From assembly GCA_008364785.1 (NCBI GenBank), contig VTTJ01000005.1, forward strand, positions 328,772 to 392,771: 64,000 nt of DNA. The letters run 5' to 3'. This DNA is from Bacillus sp. BGMRC 2118 (GTDB lineage: Bacteria; Bacillota; Bacilli; Bacillales; SA4). The position numbers and the translations under genes were made by a program. How positions within the stretch are numbered: the first letter of the stretch is position 1; each line of letters opens with the position of its first letter. The notes below the pieces were generated by a model. The model did not search any database, was not told where the DNA came from, and saw nothing but the letters and a program-made list of their open reading frames with translations. Positions 44,314 through 53,951 of this stretch are shown piece by piece.

Positions 44314-45696
44314 ATGAGTAAAACAATGGAACAAGTTGTTTCACATGCTAAACATAGAGGATTCGTTTTTCCAGGGTCTGAAATTTATGGAGGACTCGCT
44401 AACACATGGGATTACGGTCCATTAGGAACAGAATTAAAAAATAATATAAAAAAGGCGTGGTGGCGTAAGTTTGTACAAGAATCACCATACAACGTTGGTC
44501 TAGATGCCGCGATTTTAATGAATCCTAGAACATGGGAAGCATCAGGTCATATCGGTAATTTTAACGATCCAATGATCGATTGTAAAAACTGTAAAGCAAG
44601 ACACCGCGCAGATAAATTAATTGAAAATGCTTTAGAAGCAAACGGAACAGAGATGATCGTAGACGGTCTTCCATTTGAGAAGATGGAGGAGCTAATTAAA
44701 GAACATAATATTGCTTGTCCTGATTGTGGAAGTACGGACTTTACAAGCATTCGTCAATTCAACTTAATGTTTAAAACTTCCCAAGGAGTTACAGAGTCTA
44801 GTACAAATGATATTTATCTACGTCCTGAAACAGCTCAAGGGATTTTTGTTAACTTTAAGAATGTTCAACGTTCCATGAGAAAGAAGCTTCCATTTGGAAT
44901 TGCCCAAATCGGAAAAAGCTTCAGAAATGAAATTACTCCTGGTAACTTCACATTCCGTACGAGAGAATTCGAACAAATGGAATTAGAATTTTTCTGTAAG
45001 CCTGGTGAAGAGCTAGAATGGTTCTCCTATTGGAAAAATACGTGTGAGAATTGGTTACTGTCACTTGGTATTACAAATGATAATTTACGTCTTCGTGACC
45101 ATGATGAAGACGAACTATCTCATTACAGTAACGCAACAACAGACTTCGAATACAAGTTCCCTTTCGGTTGGGGCGAGCTATGGGGTATTGCTTCCCGTAC
45201 AGATTTTGATTTAAAGCAGCATGCTGAATACTCAGGGGAAGACTTTAATTACATTGACCAAGAGACGAATGAGCGCTATGTACCATATTGTATTGAGCCT
45301 TCTCTCGGAGCAGATCGTGTAACACTTGCATTCATGATTGATGCATATGAAGAAGAACAACTTGAGGATGGTACGTCAAGAACAGTGATGAGATTACATC
45401 CTGCTCTAGCTCCATACAAAGCAGCTATTCTACCATTGTCAAAGAAGCTTTCTGACGGAGCTCGCAGTGTCTTTGAAGATTTATCAAAACACTTCATGGT
45501 TGATTATGATGAGTCTGGTTCCATTGGAAAACGCTACCGCAGACAAGATGAAATTGGTACACCATTTTGTATCACCTATGATTTTGATTCAGAAGGTGAT
45601 GAAACTGTTACGATAAGAGATCGTGATACAATGGAACAACAACGTATTGCGATTAGCGAGCTAAAGGCATTTATTGAGGAAAAATTACAATTTTAA
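44314..45696 (+). CDS. glyQS: Glycyl-tRNA synthetase, single-chain (alpha2) type
   Basis: 460 residues, class II synthetase. Motif 1 region [13 protein letters not shown], a CxxC...CxxC zinc-ribbon insertion ([12 protein letters not shown] and CPDCGS), motif 2 [20 protein letters not shown], motif 3 [14 protein letters not shown], and a C-terminal anticodon domain. It charges tRNA-Gly. B. subtilis uses the two-subunit GlyQ/GlyS form, so this enzyme type is a useful taxonomic marker. AAAGGAGAG precedes the ATG and the T-box controls it. Confidence 0.97.
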   Translation: MSKTMEQVVSHAKHRGFVFPGSEIYGGLANTWDYGPLGTELKNNIKKAWWRKFVQESPYNVGLDAAILMNPRTWEASGHIGNFNDPMIDCKNCKARHRADKLIENALEANGTEMIVDGLPFEKMEELIKEHNIACPDCGSTDFTSIRQFNLMFKTSQGVTESSTNDIYLRPETAQGIFVNFKNVQRSMRKKLPFGIAQIGKSFRNEITPGNFTFRTREFEQMELEFFCKPGEELEWFSYWKNTCENWLLSLGITNDNLRLRDHDEDELSHYSNATTDFEYKFPFGWGELWGIASRTDFDLKQHAEYSGEDFNYIDQETNERYVPYCIEPSLGADRVTLAFMIDAYEEEQLEDGTSRTVMRLHPALAPYKAAILPLSKKLSDGARSVFEDLSKHFMVDYDESGSIGKRYRRQDEIGTPFCITYDFDSEGDETVTIRDRDTMEQQRIAISELKAFIEEKLQF

Positions 45697-45700
45697 ATGA

Positions 45701-45730
45701 AGATAGGAGAGTGATCTCCTATCTTTTATT
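45701..45730 (+). terminator. Terminator of glyQS
   Basis: GATAGGAGA / TCTCCTATC stem followed by TTTTATTTT. Confidence 0.8.
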
Positions 45731-45785
45731 TTGGCTTTTTAGTGAAATTCCATTAAATAATGAAATTCATTTATAAAAAAATTGT

Positions 45786-46316
45786 TTACAAATAACCTTT
45801 ATTTAGTTCGGGTTCATTTTCCATTAAATAAAGTGATTGACTCTTCAGTCTGTCTAAAAGGTTATGTGCAACATAGTAGGCATAATCATATTCCTTCTTT
45901 GTGATGATTCCTAATTTTAAAGCTGTTTCTAACTCATCTTCATCCACTAAGAACCATGTGTTGTTTGGAAAAATGATAATATCCAGATACAGATCACGAT
46001 ACCATGGTACATTTTTTTCCGTGACACCGTGATTTAGGCAAATATCGATATACCATTGAACAACCTCATTTGACTCGTTAAGCATGACGGTAATCGTATA
46101 TGACTCACCTTTTGGAAAATACTGAACCCACGTATAGCCTGCATCTGCAAGTTTTACATTTTGGTCATGATAGTTTACTGTTAGTGGTTCTCTTACTTTA
46201 CTAATCTGCAATATTGAAACCCACCCATGGAAATAATATCCTTTTCGTAAAAAGGATTTCCATGACTTTTCCGTAATTCTCTTCCAATCTTTACGATCAG
46301 CATATTTCATTTTCAA
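45786..46316 (-). CDS. DUF402-family protein (nucleoside phosphatase-like)
   Basis: About 176 residues if it starts at TTG 46316, which has AGGAG 11 bases upstream; ATG 46310 and TTG 46337 are alternatives. The DUF402 core is recognisable: YTWVQYFPKGESYTITVMLN, WYIDICLNHGVTEKNVPWYR, DLYLDIIIFPNNTWFLVDED, with the Asp/Glu cluster that binds Mg in YgaC-type nucleoside di/triphosphatases. The exact substrate is unknown. Confidence 0.82.
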   Translation of the reverse strand: MKMKYADRKDWKRITEKSWKSFLRKGYYFHGWVSILQISKVREPLTVNYHDQNVKLADAGYTWVQYFPKGESYTITVMLNESNEVVQWYIDICLNHGVTEKNVPWYRDLYLDIIIFPNNTWFLVDEDELETALKLGIITKKEYDYAYYVAHNLLDRLKSQSLYLMENEPELNKGYL

Positions 46317-46453
46317 AAAAGAACCAACTCCTAACAACTTTGGCTACTTATTTATGATATTGTATGTATATTATGAAATTTAGAGCAACATGTTAGTGTT
46401 TTCCATTTTAACATAACTTGGAAATTTACGTCCAAATGAATAGGAGTATGGTT

Positions 46454-47158
46454 ATGAAATTGTCCCCGATCGAAGCAGCAACTGCATTCATTAAAACTCA
46501 CTTCAAGGCATGTGATGGTGCTATACTTGCTGGAAGTGTCGTACGCGGAGAGTATACCTCTACATCCGATCTTGATCTTGTTGTATTTGACTCTTCTTTA
46601 ATGAAATCTTATCGTGAATCCCTCATTTCATATGAATGGCCAATTGAGGTATTTGTACACTCATTTGACTCATATAAGGAGTTTGTTAAACAGGATATAG
46701 ACAGAGGACGACCAAGCCTCCCTCGTATGCTGGCCGAAGGAACAGTTATTATTGATCATCCACAACTTCGTTTCATCCAAGAAGAAGCAAAAGAATTGCT
46801 GGATGCAGGACCTATCGAATGGTCTGAACAAACGATTCGTATGAAGAGATATTTTATCACTGATTTGATAGACGATTTAATAGGGAGCACAAAGCGGGCT
46901 GAAACGATTTACATTACCAATACGCTTGTCGATTCTCTGCATGAATATATTTTGCGTACAAACAAACAATGGATTGGTTCGTCAAAGTGGATTGACCGTT
47001 CTCTACGTACATTTGATGAAGAATTAGCTGATGATTTTTTGAGAGCGATGGAAGATATTTATCTTAAATCTGATAAGAACTTACTAATTACATTGGCTGA
47101 AAGGGCATTATCACCACACGGCGGATTTTTATTTGATGGATTTTCATTAGGTAAGTAG
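46454..47158 (+). CDS. Nucleotidyltransferase-domain protein
   Basis: 234 residues from ATG 46454 (TAGGAG seven bases upstream; earlier in-frame starts lack this). The pol-beta nucleotidyltransferase motif is LAGSVVRGEYTSTSDLDLVV with a third acidic residue in WPIEVFVHS. The C-terminal half is helical and could be a HEPN-like or substrate domain. Family members adenylylate small molecules or RNA; the substrate is unknown. It is 57 bp upstream of patA and may be co-transcribed. Confidence 0.82.
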   Translation: MKLSPIEAATAFIKTHFKACDGAILAGSVVRGEYTSTSDLDLVVFDSSLMKSYRESLISYEWPIEVFVHSFDSYKEFVKQDIDRGRPSLPRMLAEGTVIIDHPQLRFIQEEAKELLDAGPIEWSEQTIRMKRYFITDLIDDLIGSTKRAETIYITNTLVDSLHEYILRTNKQWIGSSKWIDRSLRTFDEELADDFLRAMEDIYLKSDKNLLITLAERALSPHGGFLFDGFSLGK

Positions 47159-47215
47159 TGCAAGAAATAATAGAAATGATACAATAAAACAACCAAATAA
47201 TAGGAGAGATTATAG

Positions 47216-48370
47216 GTGGAGCATTTAATAAATCAAACTGTAAAAAATATTCAAATTTCGGGTATCCGTCGCTTCTTTAACATGGTTCAAGAGTATGATA
47301 ATGTCTTGTCCTTAACAATTGGACAACCAGACTTCCCCACTCCAGATCATGTAAAGAAGGCTGGAGTCGAAGGCATCAACCAAAACTATACAACGTATAC
47401 ACATAACGCTGGTTATCTTGAACTACGTATTGCTGCAGCTGAATTTGTGAAAAAAAAGTATGGATTAGAGTATAACCCTGAACATGAAGTCATTACGACA
47501 ATCGGGGCAAGTCAAGCCATCGATTGTGCATTTAGAACAATACTTGAAAAAGATAGTGAAGTCATTCTACCAGGTCCTGTATATCCCGGTTATGAACCGA
47601 TTATTCATATGTGCGGAGCAAAACCAATTCATGTAGATACAAGAGAAAATGAGTTCAAACTAACCGCCAATTTAATAGAACAACATCTGACAGAAAAAAC
47701 GAGAGGTATTGTTTTGCCTTATCCTTCAAATCCAACTGGCGTCACTTTATCTCATGAGGAGCTTTTGGATATTGCAAATTTACTAGAAGATCGGGATATT
47801 TTCGTGCTGTCAGATGAAATATATAGTGAGCTTATTTTTGAAGGTACACACCAATCTATTGCGGCTATTCCTGGTATGAGAGACAAAACCATTGTCATTA
47901 ACGGTTTATCGAAATCTCACTCTATGACCGGCTGGAGAGTAGGCTTTTTATTTGCACCTCATACAATCTCAAAACACTTAATTAAGGTTCATCAGTACAA
48001 TGTATCGTGTGCTCCAACCATATCACAACGAGCAGCAATTGAGGCACTTACCATTGGTCAAGATGACGCGGTTGTCATGAAGGATACATATAAGGAGCGA
48101 ATGGAATATGTGTACCAACGATTAACAAGTATGGGGATTGAAACGGTGAAGCCGACTGGGGCCTTTTACTTCTTTCCGTCTATAGAAAAGTTTGGCATGT
48201 CCTCATTTGATTTTGCCTTATCTTTAGTCAAAGAAGCGGGTGTTGCCCTAGTTCCAGGGGATGCTTTCTCTCACCTGGGAGAAGGATATGTAAGGTTATC
48301 TTATGCTTATTCCATGGAGACTTTACAAGAAGCATTAAATCGAATGGAGAACTATGTTAAGAGTCTTTAA
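47216..48370 (+). CDS. patA: Aminotransferase PatA (fold-type I)
   Basis: 384 residues beginning at GTG with AGGAGAG upstream. PLP-aminotransferase motifs: LTIGQPDFPTPDHVKKA, YPSNPTGVTLS, SDEIYSELIFEG, and the Schiff-base Lys in NGLSKSHSMTGWRVG. PatA is assigned as N-acetyl-LL-diaminopimelate aminotransferase in lysine/peptidoglycan precursor synthesis. Convergent with kinA, as in B. subtilis where kinA, patA and cheV are neighbours. Confidence 0.92.
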   Translation: MEHLINQTVKNIQISGIRRFFNMVQEYDNVLSLTIGQPDFPTPDHVKKAGVEGINQNYTTYTHNAGYLELRIAAAEFVKKKYGLEYNPEHEVITTIGASQAIDCAFRTILEKDSEVILPGPVYPGYEPIIHMCGAKPIHVDTRENEFKLTANLIEQHLTEKTRGIVLPYPSNPTGVTLSHEELLDIANLLEDRDIFVLSDEIYSELIFEGTHQSIAAIPGMRDKTIVINGLSKSHSMTGWRVGFLFAPHTISKHLIKVHQYNVSCAPTISQRAAIEALTIGQDDAVVMKDTYKERMEYVYQRLTSMGIETVKPTGAFYFFPSIEKFGMSSFDFALSLVKEAGVALVPGDAFSHLGEGYVRLSYAYSMETLQEALNRMENYVKSL

Positions 48371-48377
48371 TCATAAT

Positions 48378-48415
48378 AAAAATCGCCCTGTCTACCTAAG
48401 ACAAGGGCGATTTTC
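48378..48415. terminator. Bidirectional terminator between patA and kinA
   Basis: AAAATCGCCCTGTC / GACAAGGGCGATTTT near-perfect stem; it overlaps the last base pairs of kinA. Confidence 0.85.
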
Positions 48416-50225
48416 ATATTCTAGGCAATTCAATTTTAAACGTAGTTCCTACATTCTCTTGACTATCTATCGTCACAGATCCTTGATGATTTTCGATAAT
48501 TCTATAACTAACCATTAAACCTAGTCCTGTTCCATTTTCCTTTGTCGTTACAAAGGGATTTCCCAGTTTTTTCAGAAGATCATCTGGAATACCGCACCCT
48601 TCATCTTTGAAAGTAAGGCAAATCCGATTTGGATTCAATTCCTCCAATTCAATTGAAATGACTCCTCCTGAAGGCATTGCCTCTATTGAATTCTTGATAA
48701 AATTTATAAAGACCTGTTTCAATTGATTTTCATCACAAGTTATTTGTTCATTTTTAATTGAACTGCAAAATTCAATTCGAATATTATGTAAAATAGCCTG
48801 AGTTTCAAGTAAGCAAACGACATCTGAAACGAGCTTGATAATGTTCGTTTCTTCAAATGAGCTTTCATGTGGTTTAGCAAGCATGAGCAGTTCACTTAAT
48901 ATCATTTCAATTCGATTTAATTCAGAAGAAATAATTTCGTAATACTGTTCCTTTTCAACGACTCCAGACTTCATTAATTGGACAAACCCTTTTATGGCTG
49001 TCAATGGATTCCGGATCTCGTGTGCAATTCCAGCTGCTAGCTGTCCTGCAATTGATAGTTTCTCTGATTCAAGCATAAGCTTTTCCGCTTCTTTACGATA
49101 ACTTATATCACGGATGATAATTTGTACTGCCTTTTTTTGTTGAAATGTAATCGGGATGGCGACAATTTCAGAATATACTTGTTTCCCATCTAACGTATGC
49201 CAAACCCCTTCTGATATATCATCTTCACTGTCTTCTTGTAACACATAGTTTAACTTTTTCCCCAGCACTTCATGATAATCAGCATGTAGAAAGTCAAGTA
49301 CAGGACTACCCACAATATCTAAATAGCTTTTGGCACCAAACAATTCTACACCAGAGTCATTTATAAAGACGATTGTTTCATCCAATATCACCGCAATGGT
49401 GTCAATGGAGTTCTGAACGAGTCTTCGGTACCTTTCCCGGCTTGTCTGAATTACCTCTTGAAATTGTTTTCTCGAAGATATATCGTTAATCACTACATAC
49501 TCATAGATTTCATCCTGTATAATCGTACGACTTGATTTGACCTCTACATGAAGCTCTTCACCATTAATACGTTTCCACTTTTGTTCAATTACACCTACAG
49601 GTTTTCCTTCTCTTATTAATTGAATTCGATTTGAAACGATGGCTCGGTAGTCATCCTGTACAAAATCTAAAACCGACTTCCCTACCCATTCTTGTCGATT
49701 TGTAATGCCTAAAAGTGTTGCATTCTCTTTATTCATATAGACATTTCGTCCACAGCTATTAATCATCACTCCAAATGGAGCTTCTTCAAGTAACCAAAAT
49801 AAAGAATGTTCATCCTTTATTAAAGACTCATTCGGATAAGTTGGCAGGGTGGGAACTGTAACTTGATCCTCGATGAAATGATTTACAGCCGGGAATGGTT
49901 TTATATGTAATATGACTTCTACTATTTCATTTAAACCGTTACTTATTTTCTGAATATGTAATCTTACCCATGTAACATGTCCATCTTTTTGGATGAATCG
50001 GCAATTACATTGTTTCTCCTCAGGAACATGAAAATAACTTTCTACTAAATATAGATCGTCTTGATAAATATAATCTTGTAATCTCGTTCCTATAATTACT
50101 CCTTGGTCATAATGTAGGAGGTCCTGACAGGTTGAGGAACTGTATAAAATATCACCATTTACTTTACAAGACATAAATATCGGAGTTGCAGATAGTGTTG
50201 AAGTAGCTACAGTTTCATACATCAT
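48414..50225 (-). CDS. kinA: Sporulation histidine kinase KinA
   Basis: 603 residues (B. subtilis KinA 606). Three PAS domains (about 10-115, 140-255, 260-380), HisKA with the phospho-His in LAAGIAHEIRNPLTAIKGFV (His402), and HATPase (FINFIKNSIEAMPSGG, DEGCGIP, GTGLGLMV). The segment SSRKQFQEVIQTSRERYRRL closely resembles KinA. No membrane segment, so cytoplasmic. KinA starts the phosphorelay Spo0F-Spo0B-Spo0A at sporulation onset. GGAGGGG lies 15 bases before the ATG, longer than usual. Confidence 0.92.
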   Translation of the reverse strand: MMYETVATSTLSATPIFMSCKVNGDILYSSSTCQDLLHYDQGVIIGTRLQDYIYQDDLYLVESYFHVPEEKQCNCRFIQKDGHVTWVRLHIQKISNGLNEIVEVILHIKPFPAVNHFIEDQVTVPTLPTYPNESLIKDEHSLFWLLEEAPFGVMINSCGRNVYMNKENATLLGITNRQEWVGKSVLDFVQDDYRAIVSNRIQLIREGKPVGVIEQKWKRINGEELHVEVKSSRTIIQDEIYEYVVINDISSRKQFQEVIQTSRERYRRLVQNSIDTIAVILDETIVFINDSGVELFGAKSYLDIVGSPVLDFLHADYHEVLGKKLNYVLQEDSEDDISEGVWHTLDGKQVYSEIVAIPITFQQKKAVQIIIRDISYRKEAEKLMLESEKLSIAGQLAAGIAHEIRNPLTAIKGFVQLMKSGVVEKEQYYEIISSELNRIEMILSELLMLAKPHESSFEETNIIKLVSDVVCLLETQAILHNIRIEFCSSIKNEQITCDENQLKQVFINFIKNSIEAMPSGGVISIELEELNPNRICLTFKDEGCGIPDDLLKKLGNPFVTTKENGTGLGLMVSYRIIENHQGSVTIDSQENVGTTFKIELPRI

Positions 50226-50462
50226 ACAAGTATTGGTGTTCCCCTCCTTTTATGTACCCGAGATTATGGCTAGTTCAGCAAGGGCTCTTTTCGGGAAATG
50301 CTAGTCTCAATAGAGTCATCCTTTATAGGCTTCATGAAGGTGAAATATTCATTTTCCTTTAAATAAAGGATGCCCGAAATCTTACATTTATCGTAATTTC
50401 TCGCCTTACTCAGAAATCTACACTCTATGCGTTATGTCTTAACATAGTATTTCATGAACATA

Positions 50463-50491
50463 ATTATACAGTATTTTTGTGAATCAGTTAA
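50463..50491 (-). promoter_or_regulatory. Candidate sigma-A promoter upstream of kinA
   Basis: Minus strand -35 TTAACT, 17-bp spacer, -10 TATAAT, giving a leader of about 230 nt. B. subtilis kinA uses sigma-H; a partial sigma-H-like -35 (AAAGGAAAA) occurs nearer the gene but its -10 is not convincing. Nothing else is seen in 50226-50660. Confidence 0.4.
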
Positions 50492-50660
50492 CAAAAAAAG
50501 TAAATTGATAGAATTTCAAACATTAGATAGACTTGACTGACCACAAGCTTGGAAGCAGGTGAGGAAAGGTGTTGTTAATTTTGTTCAAGAACTCAATTCT
50601 GTTTTGTCTTAGTTTCTTCGTTTAATATTCAATATTGTTCTTTAACATAACATCATAACT

Positions 50661-50688
50661 TAAAAAGATGCAGGATGAACTCCTGCAC
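50661..50688 (-). terminator. Terminator of the oxidoreductase operon
   Basis: Minus strand TGCAGGA / TCCTGCA stem followed by TTTTTA, just after the stop of the oxidoreductase gene. Confidence 0.75.
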
Positions 50689-50690
50689 CA

Positions 50691-51647
50691 TTATGGAACT
50701 AAAATTAACTTACCATGTGTTTTTCTTGATTGAAGTAGTTTGTGAACTTCTGCTGCTTCATCAAGTGAATAGACCCCTCCGATTATAAGTTTCAATTTAT
50801 TATTTTGTAAAAGTTGAAGTAGTTCTAGCAAACTACTTTGCAATAAAGCTGGTCTTTTCATGATTTGAGGTAAGAAGAACCCTATAACTGATTGATTTCG
50901 TGCCATTAATAGATTCGGATTAAGTGTACTTTGTTCCCCACTAGCAGCACCATAAACAACCAAACGCCCAAAAGCTGCTAAAGTACGTAACGTGTCATTA
51001 AACATTTTCCCCCCCACCATTTCAAGGGCTACGTCTACACCTTTCCCATTGGTCGCTTCACGAACCTGGTCTACCCAATTTTCTTCTGTATAATTAATGA
51101 TTACATCAGCACCCAGCTCTCTTGCTAATTCAAGCTTCTCACTTGAACTTGCAGTTGCAATTACTTTACCCGCTCCGAACAGTTTGGCCAGCTGAACAGC
51201 AATGGTACCCACACCGCCTGCTGCTGCATGAACTAACACAGTTTCTCCTTCTGCAAGCTGTCCCATCGTCTTTAGAATATGATACGCACTTAACCCTTGT
51301 AGAGGCAACGATACAGCTAAATTAAAATCCATTTCATCTGCAATCGTGTATTCTGCATATCCTGTTGCTTTCTTAGAACCAAGTAACGTTACGACTCTTG
51401 TTCCAACTTTTACACTTGTAACCTTATCCCCAACTTCTGTCACAACACCTGCAACTTCCGCACCAGGTATAAAAGGAAGTGGTGTCGGAACAACATATTG
51501 TCCTTCTCTTCTTGCTGTGTCAGCATAATTCACACCAATCGCCTTAGTCTCTATGACAACTTCATGATCCTTCGGAACTGGTCTCTCAAGTTGAATTAGT
51601 TTTAGAACCTCTGGTCCTCCATATTGTGTAAATTGAATAGCTCTCAT
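50691..51647 (-). CDS. NADPH:quinone reductase-like zinc-independent MDR
   Basis: 318 residues of the medium-chain dehydrogenase family without zinc-ligand cysteines, as in quinone oxidoreductases. GroES-like N-terminal domain (PFIPGAEVAGVVTEVGDKVT), Rossmann domain with VLVHAAAGGVGTIAVQLAKL, and a C terminus typical of QOR (RKTHGKLIL). It reduces quinones or enones with NADPH. It is the last gene of the kinase-ComB-oxidoreductase operon, 13 bp after the ComB-like gene, with GAGGAGG upstream. Confidence 0.9.
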   Translation of the reverse strand: MRAIQFTQYGGPEVLKLIQLERPVPKDHEVVIETKAIGVNYADTARREGQYVVPTPLPFIPGAEVAGVVTEVGDKVTSVKVGTRVVTLLGSKKATGYAEYTIADEMDFNLAVSLPLQGLSAYHILKTMGQLAEGETVLVHAAAGGVGTIAVQLAKLFGAGKVIATASSSEKLELARELGADVIINYTEENWVDQVREATNGKGVDVALEMVGGKMFNDTLRTLAAFGRLVVYGAASGEQSTLNPNLLMARNQSVIGFFLPQIMKRPALLQSSLLELLQLLQNNKLKLIIGGVYSLDEAAEVHKLLQSRKTHGKLILVP

Positions 51648-51660
51648 TCAAAATACCTCC

Positions 51661-52389
51661 TCACGCTTTTTTCAATTCTGTATTCTGTAGAATAGGTACG
51701 ACAGAATAGACTCCCTTTTGAGATACAAAGTCAATTACTTCTCTATATCCTTTTACATCAAGCATTTCCACAACCTTTGAGTACATTAAAGTATTGATAG
51801 CATTATCTTCATATGCTTTATAAAATAGATGTGCTGCTCTAGCTGCATCTGTCAGCTGAATGGATTCTTGCTGCTTCACTAAGCTCTCAATAAAATACCC
51901 TGCACCATAAAAATCCTCTAAACAAAATTGCCCTGAAGAACCAGAACAAACAAGCACAATTGTTTCATCTGTTCGATCAAGAAGGACTTTTTCAGCAACC
52001 TTTTCACCGTTTAGTAATGAACAAGCATACACCTTATTTGCCTTCATTGATTTATGAATGGCTACTGTTCCATTTGTAGTTGAAAGAATGACGGTTTTAT
52101 TCTCCACTTTGTTACGTAATCCAACAGGGTTCGGGTCAAGAAAGCCGTTGATGGTTCTTCCCTCAAACTCTCCTACTAGTACACAATCACTTCTATTCTC
52201 TGCTTCCTTTTTGGCTGTCTCTTCATCCATTACAGGAATCACAGCTTTTGCTCCAAAATGCAGGGCAGCAGTTATGGTAGTTGTCGCTAATAGTAGATCA
52301 AATACGACACATATTTTACCACTACTGAGTAACTCTTCTTTAATGTCTTCTTTCTTCATTAATAAATGAATCTTTACTTCTTCCTTCAC
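51661..52389 (-). CDS. ComB-family phosphatase (2-phosphosulfolactate phosphatase-like)
   Basis: About 242 residues from GTG 52389 (AAAAGGAATATAAC upstream, two bases after the previous stop); ATG 52419 would overlap the previous gene. The ComB fold signatures are present: VVFDLLLATTTITAALHFGA, LVGEFEGRTINGFLDPNPVG, ILSTTNGT, VCSGSSGQFCLEDFYGAG. ComB hydrolyses 2-phosphosulfolactate in coenzyme M or sulfolactate synthesis. No ComA or sulfolactate gene is near; its neighbour is a kinase-like protein, so it may act on a different phospho-acid. Confidence 0.88.
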   Translation of the reverse strand: MKEEVKIHLLMKKEDIKEELLSSGKICVVFDLLLATTTITAALHFGAKAVIPVMDEETAKKEAENRSDCVLVGEFEGRTINGFLDPNPVGLRNKVENKTVILSTTNGTVAIHKSMKANKVYACSLLNGEKVAEKVLLDRTDETIVLVCSGSSGQFCLEDFYGAGYFIESLVKQQESIQLTDAARAAHLFYKAYEDNAINTLMYSKVVEMLDVKGYREVIDFVSQKGVYSVVPILQNTELKKA

Positions 52390-52390
52390 G

Positions 52391-53464
52391 TTATATTCCT
52401 TTTCTACTATCCAAGGCATGAGTCATTAGCGCTGCTACGAATGTAGGGAAATTTGCAAATCGCGGATCTTTCGTTTGACCTTGCTTATAACGGTAATAAA
52501 TTTGTTGACATATCGTTGCTAACTTAAAATAGGCAAACGTTATATAATAATCGATATTTGTTAAGTCTCTACCTGTTTTTCTAGCATATTTCTCCACAAA
52601 GTCTCTCCTTGTGTAAAAACCCTTTGCCACCGTAATCGCTTGTTTACCCAGCCCTTTCTTCAGCATTTCTGGATCATCTTCCTCAATCCAGTAGCTTAAT
52701 GCTGCACCAACATCTGCTAGCGGATCACCGATCGTTGTCATTTCCCAGTCAAACAAACCAATCATTTTCGTCGGATCTTCATATGAAAACATCGCATTAT
52801 TAAATTTATAATCATAGTGAATAATGGTTGGGTTTGGTGACGTAGGAATATTGGTCGCGAGCCATGTGGTTAACTCTTCCACACCTTCAATATCTTCAGT
52901 TTTAGCTCGAACATACCGGGCAATCCATCCGTGCACTTGTCTTTCTAGGAACCCTTCTGGATGAGAAAGCTCCTGTAGCTTTGTCCCCCTATAATCAACT
53001 TCATGAAGTTTTGTGAGTGTGATTACCATTTCTTCTGAGATTCTACTATAAAATTGCCCATTCAATTCAATCCCTTTAGGGAAAGATGTATCGTACACAA
53101 ACCCTCTCTTTCTCTCCATGATATAAAAAGGACTGCCTATAATATTTTCATCACTTGAAAAGGAAAATGGTTTAGGTGCATGTGAAAATAACGAGTGTAA
53201 ATCACTCAATATGTCATGTTCGCGTTCCATATCATGCGCCTTCGGGGCTACAGGTCCATGTGGAGGACGTCTAAGGACAGCTTCCCAATTTCCCACCTTT
53301 ATTTCATAAGTTAAATTGGAATGTCCTGCTCCAAATTGTCGAACTTCTAGTTGTTCGGCAGGCAATTGAAAATTATTATGTAAATACTCTAGCAGTCTTT
53401 CTTCATGAATCTGTTCGCCCTGTCTGACAGGTATTGTATCTTGAAACTGATTTAGTTGCTTCAT
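52391..53464 (-). CDS. APH-family phosphotransferase linked to acyl-CoA dehydrogenases
   Basis: 357 residues from ATG 53464 (AGGTGTGAAG upstream). Aminoglycoside-phosphotransferase fold: nucleotide loop FGAGHSNLTYEIKVGNWEAV, RRPPHGPVAPKAHDMEREHD, catalytic HYDYKFNN (Brenner motif) and metal-binding FDWE. This subgroup is the kinase half of ACAD10/ACAD11-type proteins and LvaA of levulinate catabolism, which phosphorylate 4-hydroxyacyl-CoAs. An acyl-CoA dehydrogenase, an SDR and a ligase lie just upstream on the same strand. Confidence 0.9.
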   Translation of the reverse strand: MKQLNQFQDTIPVRQGEQIHEERLLEYLHNNFQLPAEQLEVRQFGAGHSNLTYEIKVGNWEAVLRRPPHGPVAPKAHDMEREHDILSDLHSLFSHAPKPFSFSSDENIIGSPFYIMERKRGFVYDTSFPKGIELNGQFYSRISEEMVITLTKLHEVDYRGTKLQELSHPEGFLERQVHGWIARYVRAKTEDIEGVEELTTWLATNIPTSPNPTIIHYDYKFNNAMFSYEDPTKMIGLFDWEMTTIGDPLADVGAALSYWIEEDDPEMLKKGLGKQAITVAKGFYTRRDFVEKYARKTGRDLTNIDYYITFAYFKLATICQQIYYRYKQGQTKDPRFANFPTFVAALMTHALDSRKGI

Positions 53465-53554
53465 TACTTCACACCTACTTTCACTTATTTTCATTAAATC
53501 TTTTTAAAAGGTTCGTCTTGTAACAATTGTTGCTATTTCTCTTCTTTAGAATTA

Positions 53555-53743
53555 GGCTCTGTTAAACCTTTTTGTTACTTTTCGTTCCAGGACATTTGCC
53601 GGATACCGCGGGCGGGTTCGGGTGCCTCCTCGGCTCTTCTCGCCTGCATGAGTCTCCCGAGCCCGAGCTTCTCCCGCAGGAGTCTCGCATCCTTCCACTT
53701 CAATCAGCCCTGCTAAATATCAACACTGTACTTTAACACAGCC
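53555..53743. repeat. GC-rich repeat, subgroup B, copy 2 (with TIRs)
   Basis: 189 bp bounded by GGCTCTGTTAAA and TTTAACACAGCC, flanked by TAGAATTA and TAGAGTTA (7/8). The core stem CGGGTTCGGG / CCCGAGCCCG is intact, with GCGGG / CCCGC outside it and GCCTCCTCGGC at the tip. It separates the ligase operon from the APH operon. Confidence 0.75.
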
Positions 53744-53812
53744 TAGAGTTAAATAAATGTTACGATTGATGTTCTCGATGAAATTATGACGTTCAAGAAA
53801 AACATCACCCTT

Positions 53813-53857
53813 TAAAAAAAATAATGTAGGAAAAGGATACACATAACCTTTTCCTAC
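53813..53857 (-). terminator. Terminator after the acyl-CoA ligase gene
   Basis: Minus strand GTAGGAAAAGG / CCTTTTCCTAC stem followed by ATTATTTTTTTT. Confidence 0.75.
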
Positions 53858-53951
53858 TTCTCGATTAGCTAGAATAGAAGCTTTGAGCAATTATAGCTTT
53901 CTTGGTGAGTTTCACAACTCACATTCCACACAATCTTACGTGCGTTCCCAT

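Noticed and set aside
50226..50660. Sigma-H promoter for kinA
   Set aside because: An AAAGGAAAA -35-like element occurs, but no GAAT -10 at the right spacing could be found; left as an unsupported possibility.
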